A stretch of DNA of 7,385 nucleotides from Chloroflexia bacterium (GTDB lineage Bacteria > Chloroflexota > Chloroflexia > Thermomicrobiales > UBA6265): positions 1 through 7,385 of the forward strand of contig JACCUV010000160.1 of NCBI GenBank assembly GCA_013698495.1. Direction: 5' to 3'. The notes under the pieces were generated by a model. That model saw only the letters and a program-made list of their open reading frames with translations. It was not told the origin of the DNA and searched no databases. Made by a program: the position numbers and the translations under genes. How positions within the stretch are numbered: position 1 is the first letter of the stretch; every line of letters begins with the position of its first letter. This document shows, one piece after another, positions 5,947 through 7,385 of this stretch.

Positions 5947-6356
5947 AGGTCGTACTCGATGTAAATATCCTGGCCTCGGCCGCGGCTTCCCCCGCAGGAT
6001 TACCAGCGTTCATTGTCGACTCGTTGCTCAACGGCCCGCATCGCATTGCGATTTCGGACGAGATGCTAGTCACCTTGGGCAAGGTCCTGATACGAAAGTA
6101 CTTTTCGGCTCGATTGACTGAAGACATGCAGGCCCAGGCGGTCGCCAGATACCGCGGCATTGGACCTCCGGTCACGCCCGATCCAACAGTGATCGGAGTT
6201 GCCGACGACGAGGAGGATGATCGCGTCCTCGGGACGGCGGTCGCCGCCGGGGTTGACTTTGTGGTGACCGGCGACAAGGGGATGCTGGCAGTTCGGGTCT
6301 GCCGGGGCATCCCGATCGTGACGGCGCGACAGTTCCTCGCGCTGGTCGAGCTTTGA
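5943..6356 (+). CDS. PIN-domain toxin (putative RNase), TA pair partner
   Basis: A 137-residue PIN-domain protein of the 'putative toxin-antitoxin system toxin component, PIN family' type (COG1569-like). Such toxins are metal-dependent endoribonucleases held inactive by the cognate antitoxin. The acidic metal-binding set appears intact: D6 and N8 in VVLDVNIL, E40 in ISDEML, D89/D92/D93 in DDEEDDRVL, and D111 in VVTGDKGML. The order and spacing fit the family, and the length is normal (about 130-145). The ATG at 5943 overlaps the antitoxin TGA as ATGA, so translation is probably coupled; no independent ribosome site is seen. RNA target is unknown. No truncation or missing residue suggests decay, so the pair looks functional. 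Confidence 0.88.
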   Translation: MKVVLDVNILASAAASPAGLPAFIVDSLLNGPHRIAISDEMLVTLGKVLIRKYFSARLTEDMQAQAVARYRGIGPPVTPDPTVIGVADDEEDDRVLGTAVAAGVDFVVTGDKGMLAVRVCRGIPIVTARQFLALVEL

Positions 6357-6360
6357 TCGA

Positions 6361-6404
6361 AACCCGCCGACACGTATCCTGGAGTGAACGCTTGTCGGCG
6401 GGTT
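6361..6404. terminator. Bidirectional terminator-like hairpin, 12-bp stem
   Basis: AACCCGCCGACA (6361-6372) and TGTCGGCGGGTT (6393-6404) are perfect inverted copies with a 20-base loop. The hairpin starts four bases after the toxin stop and ends 10 bases before the stop of the convergent gene. The stem ends in T on each strand but lacks a long U-tract. Confidence 0.6.
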
Positions 6405-6414
6405 GTCCCCTGCC

Positions 6415-7385
6415 CTACTCTCCCTGTTCGGCCGGAATAACCTCGTAAATCAACAGCTCGAGGCGGCGGATGTCGCGGCCGAAGAGCATCGTCGTCTCGC
6501 CATCGACCGCTGTGGCGAAGAGCGTCACGAACCCGTTGGTCGTGGTCCCCACCGGCAGGTAGACGCTCACCAACAGATATCGCTGCCCCTCGACTGTGAG
6601 GTCCGGATTGAGTCCGGCTTGCTCTCCCGCGGCGACCATCTCCTCAGATGGCTGGTCGTTCTCCCCGACCACCTGGTACTCGCCAACCGCATCGCCTCTG
6701 GGTGAGTTAATGATGTTGACGGCGTAGAAAATCTCCGGCGCCTGGTTCTCCGGGTCCTCGACGAAGAGGATCACGGTGGTGCTGGAGTAGAGCGAGCGCT
6801 GCCAGGTATTGACCAGGCGGTAGTCCTGATCCCCGGCGCTGATGACCTGTGGGCGACCGGTGATTTCGAATTCGACACCGTAGGTCACGGCGACCTCGAA
6901 ACGGTAGACGACCTCGCTGGCCGGTCCCGATCCGGAATAGCGCAGGATCAGGACTTCCGCGCGATCCACGCCTTCGATGCTCAAGACCTCGAAGGCGCCG
7001 ACGCACCCAACGAGCGTCAGTTCGCCGACCGAGTCAGGAGCTTCGGTTCCAACGAAGCCATAGGCGATGCCTCCGAGCTGAATCAGGTTCGGCATGCGGG
7101 CTGGCAGACCCTGGGCGTTGATTTCGCCGGGGTCTCCCGTGCAGGTGGTCGACGCTTCGGCGGTCACCGCCGGCGGTGGAGGCGCATCCGGAGCTTGCGT
7201 TGGGACGAAGGCCGGCGGCTGGAGCTGGGCGGTTGGCGGGGGTGTTTGCTGGGCAGATGACGGCACGTAGAGACCCACAACCTGGCCGTCGGCTGTGGCC
7301 GCGTAGTAGCGCGGTGGATCGCCCTCCACATCCTGGTCGATGTAGATCGTCAGCTCGATGTTCTGGACGTTGATCACCTCAACCT
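6415..7385 (-). CDS. Probable exported protein with Pro-rich linker (5' end off the window)
   Basis: Function not recognised. The frame is open from the TAG at 6415 to the right edge. A GTG at 7377 could start it, but no ribosome site is convincing and the upstream codons stay open (Val-Glu), so the N-terminus, where a signal peptide or membrane helix may be, is probably outside. Counting from that GTG, residues 1-38 form a strand-rich segment (ELTIYIDQD, then YYAATADGQVVGLYV). Residues 43-73 are a Pro/Ala/Gln linker. Residues 79-320 are a beta-rich domain with only two cysteines, C79 and C125, which could form a disulfide outside the cell. The acidic, Gly/Thr-rich composition and absence of membrane helices support an extracytoplasmic location. 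It converges on the toxin-antitoxin operon across a shared hairpin. Its style, a Pro-rich linker before a beta domain, recalls the stalk protein at 1-1493, without visible sequence identity. Confidence 0.8.
   Translation of the reverse strand, partial: VEVINVQNIELTIYIDQDVEGDPPRYYAATADGQVVGLYVPSSAQQTPPPTAQLQPPAFVPTQAPDAPPPPAVTAEASTTCTGDPGEINAQGLPARMPNLIQLGGIAYGFVGTEAPDSVGELTLVGCVGAFEVLSIEGVDRAEVLILRYSGSGPASEVVYRFEVAVTYGVEFEITGRPQVISAGDQDYRLVNTWQRSLYSSTTVILFVEDPENQAPEIFYAVNIINSPRGDAVGEYQVVGENDQPSEEMVAAGEQAGLNPDLTVEGQRYLLVSVYLPVGTTTNGFVTLFATAVDGETTMLFGRDIRRLELLIYEVIPAEQGE

Overview
The window is GC-rich (about 63% in a stretch counted inside the oxidoreductase gene, 5161-5220). It reads as a chromosomal segment from a free-living bacterium. 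The best guess is a Chloroflexota/Thermomicrobia-type or actinobacterium-like organism. This rests on the ECF S-component family, the surface proteins with Pro/Thr/Glu stalks, the PucR and luciferase-like genes, and a dispersed-repeat-like intergenic palindrome. It is an inference from gene style; no rRNA or marker gene is present. No CRISPR, tRNA, rRNA or insertion sequence was seen.

Layout. (1) 1-1493, minus: 5' part of a single-pass membrane protein with a cytoplasmic N-terminal domain, one membrane helix and a long Pro/Thr/Glu stalk; it leaves the window at its 3' end. (2) 1494-1811: a palindrome-rich non-coding stretch upstream of that gene and downstream of pucR. (3) 1812-3296, minus: a PucR-family transcription regulator. 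(4) 3297-3676: a 380-base divergent intergenic region. (5) 3677-4558, plus: an ECF-transporter substrate-binding (S) membrane component with no ATPase or T component nearby. (6) 4601-5437, minus: a luciferase-like (LLM) flavin/F420-type oxidoreductase, convergent with the S component. (7) 5438-5601: a compact divergent control region with three TGTAC-type half-sites exactly 10 bp apart. (8) 5602-5946 and 5943-6356, plus: a type II toxin-antitoxin pair (Phd/YefM-like antitoxin, PIN-domain toxin) overlapping by ATGA. (9) 6361-6404: a 12-bp perfect hairpin between convergent genes. (10) 6415 to the right edge, minus: the 3' part of a probable exported protein with a Pro-rich linker.

How they fit. 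Only the toxin-antitoxin pair is clearly an operon. The sequence at 5529-5558 suggests that its promoter and that of the LLM oxidoreductase lie face to face on the same DNA, so one operator could control both. A related TGTAC palindrome lies upstream of the stalk protein. PucR is divergent from the S component but no purine or other catabolic gene is visible, so its target is unknown. I see no clear, wholly new multi-gene system. The most unusual items are the shared TGTAC control sites, the stalk protein with its dyad-rich upstream region, and the solitary S component.
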